DNA of 64,000 bases from Cerrena zonata. Taxonomy: Eukaryota; Basidiomycota; Agaricomycetes; Polyporales; Cerrenaceae. The notes under the pieces are model-generated. The model was not told the DNA's origin. It made no database searches and was given only the letters and a program-made list of their open reading frames with translations. The stretch is taken from positions 248,001 to 312,000 of the forward strand of contig JASBNA010000040.1 in the NCBI GenBank assembly GCA_038087015.1, in the 5' to 3' direction. Positions 61,226 to 64,000 of this stretch are shown piece after piece; within the stretch, counting starts at the first letter, position 1; each line of letters starts with the position of its first letter. Both the position numbers and the translations under genes were made by a program.

Positions 61226-63422
61226 TTAGGTTTGGACTTTCGTTGATGCTTCCTCAGATATCTCCTTGCGTTCGGTAACCCAAACTATGCAAAACACAAG
61301 AAATAAAAGAGCGATATCAATAAAAAGATCCCATGCCCATGCGACACCATTACGCAAACGGAGCAAAAATAAACGGTAAACTGAACGTACCCGGATTGTT
61401 GGATATAGAACCAGCAGGGCCGCGCCTGTGGCCCATCCCCATTTTACCTGGGTCGGTAGAGGCTCTGGGAATTGTCCTTTACTCCACTTGAAAATTACTA
61501 GTAACTCGGTGCCGATTGTCGCCAGAAGAAGCCAGACATGTTGGCCCATACGGACCGCTTTCCTACGAGGAAAAAAAATAGCAATCGCATTGTGTTCAGA
61601 ACCGTACACAACATGTTGTAGTGGAGTAGGTACGACTAACCTGGGATTGTTCACGTATTGATACAATTCCCGCACTGCAGGTAGAGCGCAGAGGAACACC
61701 CCGGCTAATCGAGCGATGACGAATGGATGGTCAGGTTCCATCCAAAGTAGAGTCTAGACATTGAATGTAGATGGAACATCAGAGAATCCCGGTCAAAATC
61801 GAAGATCACGTCCAGTATAGACTTGGAAACGCGTACCTTGAGATAGAAAGGATTGAGTTCCGCAGCCAAGAATACAGTGAGCAAAGCAACGACAGCGAAG
61901 TAGTGCGTAAAATCTGTTGTTCCTTCCCATTTGAATGTTGTCCAGTCTGCAGGTGAGAATTGTGAGATTACGCGACGTGTCTTAGAGCGCAAGCCGCGGG
62001 TTTGTCGGAGCCCTCTCCATGTGTAATGCTACTCCGCACCAGTTACGCCAGGTCAGACACGTTCATTCGAAGCTGATGAGGTAGAATAGAAAAACCGTTA
62101 CCTTCACCACAAAGTATTGGCAAGTCTTCATCCCAAGGTACGTGCCAAGCCAGTTGCACACAAGGACGTCGAGTATCCACTACACACGATGTCAGACCCC
62201 AAAAGAAATGGTTGGCGAGCAATAGATCTCACATGGTCCCACCAACACTATGGAAGGTAATCAGCAACGGCCCGCCAATGCAAAGAAGGTACTTACTTCC
62301 GCAAAGTTCGGTAATTGGTGCTGCAAACTGTACTCTGCAAACTCGAAGGCTATGCTAAGAATCTGTTGGGACATCTGTTAGCATTGTATCCGCCGGGAAG
62401 AGTAGGTTTGATACCTACCCAACAGAACCAATAGTCCCGCAGGATAAGGGCTTTGCCAAACCATCCAAGAGCATGTGCCAAGCAGAAGATATCTATAGCA
62501 TTCTACTCTCCGCCGTTAGGGTCCTGCGTTACTCCAAACGGTGCAACTCACCCAAATATTGCGCGCGGTGAATTCACAATTATCAGCATAACTCTTTTCA
62601 GGCAGTGGTATACCGAGATTAGGGTCGAGGTACGTCATCATATTGCGAGCAGAGTCTAAATCTTGGAACAGAAGGAAGACCAGAGCAAGCTCATACAGGA
62701 GATTGACACCCAAGACCGCTCTCCAAAAAGCTGAAAAGAGAATTTATTATTCTCCAAAAGATCATCGGTCTTCGAGCAAAACATACCAGGGTGGGGTCGA
62801 ATAAAAGGACCATCTCGGAATTGGATGACTCCAAACAACAGGAAAGAGGCTATCACAGCGTACGATCCACTGTTATAGCCGTCAAAAGGTGCGGATGTAT
62901 ATGTTTTATGAATAATGCTTACACGCGCCGTTTGTCCCTTCCTTCCTCCAACAGGTCCTGGGTGGTAGCAACATATGCCAATATCGTGAATGCAACACCC
63001 AGGGTTGTCAAAGTGATCGGTTTATAGAAGAATCTAACATAGTTGTTTGGCCATCTTCGTGTAGATCGAAGTAGGTTATACGCACTCCACGCTAGTATCG
63101 TGTTTCTCTTGGAAGGGTTCTATACGTGTGTATGATTCCGTTCGATTGGCCTACAAGAAATGCAACTTTAACGGGATTGGACAGAGCGCAGATCCTCGAA
63201 TACGTACATCGTACCCTACAACCCGAAATACATTGACAATTACGTCTTTTGAAGCGAGCAGAAGGATAAGTACTTACATCGAACAGGGGTTCCGTCCAGA
63301 CCAGGAGTTGGTTCTATGTATTCGACTTCGGGCGGACTCAAATTTGGATCGCTCTCTTCGATGGGTGATCCTGGTGACAATTCTCCGTCGTCTATCAGTC
63401 GACTGGTCTTCGTGGACGCCAT
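61226..63422 (-). CDS. Base-exchange phosphatidylserine synthase (PTDSS type)
   Basis: A polytopic ER enzyme of the PSS family that swaps the head group of PC or PE for serine. It starts MASTKTSRLIDDGELSPGSP at 63422. Later exons give FIRPHPALWR-type sequence before VLGVNLLYELALVFLLFQD, then ADNCEFTARNIW joined to NAIDIFCLAHALGWFGKALI, LRDYWFCWILSIAFEFAEYS, LQHQLPNFAECWWDHW and ILDVLVCNWLGTYLGMKTCQ. These are the conserved core of animal and plant PTDSS enzymes, including the acidic EYSLQHQLPNFAECWWD block. Several TM segments and a charged tail (TERKEISEEASTKVQT) finish the protein. Junctions in the core keep frame; the second and third exons near 63000-63240 are less certain. Confidence 0.88.
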
Positions 63423-64000
63423 TGCCACAAATAACAAAGTCTAGGGATCAAAACAAGCCACGTCGTGATAGTTGAAAGCAAAGCTGTGCGTCATTCCCGA
63501 AGCAAGACATCTTCGAGACGAGTGGCGGGAAGGGTATGACGCTGGAAGACGCTGGAAGCCAAAAGGCGTTGCGCACGTTGTCGGTTCCACTGCTCTCGGC
63601 TCTATCACGACCTTATCATGAACGATGACATCGCCGTACGTGTGTGAGGGGGATCGCCTCGTGTGTAAGTTGGAAATTTCTCTGTCAAGCAAGCTCATGA
63701 ACGTGTGGATGGGAAGAGGGAAGACTCGAGGCATGTCGATTGTCTTGCATATTCAACGGCTCCTGTTGCTTTCTTCACGTTCCAGTATAGAGTTATGCCC
63801 TGCAGGACGGAACTGTAATTTTACATGGAAGATTGAACCCAAAGGATTTGATTTGGGCGTTCGGCATGTTTTAAATGTGCTTGGCAATGGGAATTGTCAC
63901 ATCTGGGCTATTCTTGAGTTTTCACCGTATTAGAGTAGCAACTTGGTTCGGCACGTCAAAAATTGTTCTGTCTTCTTTACTGAATATTATATCATCACTG
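63423..64000. other. Window edge, no gene seen
   Basis: This is the upstream region of the phosphatidylserine synthase gene. A small tandem, GACGCTGGAA twice, lies at about 63539-63557. Open frames on both strands overlap and have no recognisable content. Confidence 0.4.

Overview
The window looks like nuclear DNA of a filamentous basidiomycete, most likely an agaricomycete. Almost every gene is cut by many short GT-AG introns of about 50 nt. The gene set also fits: a polyporopepsin-type aspartic protease tail, a GH30 glucanase, HEGG-type 2OG-Fe(II) oxygenases, a fungal CK1 subgroup, borealin, and a Zn2Cys6 regulator. No viral, plasmid or prokaryotic element was seen. All calls rest on reading translations and splice sites by eye; no database search was run.

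Layout. 1-96 protease C-terminus; 886-2719 MFS exporter (+); 3329-4525 first member of an unknown three-copy family (+); 5863-7696 delta-12 fatty acid desaturase (-); 7.7-13.2 kb gene-poor; 13277-15600 AAA ATPase (+); 16091-18560 CK1-like kinase (-); 20565-23472 GH30 glycoside hydrolase (+); 23833-25308 and 25742-27173 tandem 2OG-Fe(II) oxygenases (-); 27436-29678 AidB-like acyl-CoA dehydrogenase (+); 29906-30723 Nas2/PSMD9 proteasome chaperone (-); 30987-33708 ALG6 glucosyltransferase (+); 33874-34950 and 35888-36891 second and third members of the unknown family (-); 38117-39505 O-fucosyltransferase-like protein (+); 40984-42337 borealin (+); 43153-47235 importin-7/8-type karyopherin (+); 47727-48799 Dsc3 (-); 51723-51794 initiator tRNA-Met (-); 52441-53549 TANGO2/NRDE protein (+); 53832-55297 Zn2Cys6 factor (-); 55.3-61.2 kb gene-poor; 61226-63422 base-exchange phosphatidylserine synthase (-).

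The genes do not form one pathway. Most are housekeeping (N-glycosylation, proteasome assembly, nuclear import, chromosome segregation, ER ubiquitin ligase, lipid synthesis) with accessory insertions (protease, exporter, GH30, oxygenase pair, unknown family) between them.

Two things stand out. First, an unrecognised paralogous family has three members here, with a shared intron position, a shared (I/V)LD(C/G)RxW motif and the same TATA-to-ATG spacing; two of them share a near-identical 40 bp promoter block. Second, at least eleven apparent single-base frameshifts fall inside otherwise well-conserved genes, so either the assembly has indel errors or many genes are broken. Conclusions about loss of function should wait until that is settled.
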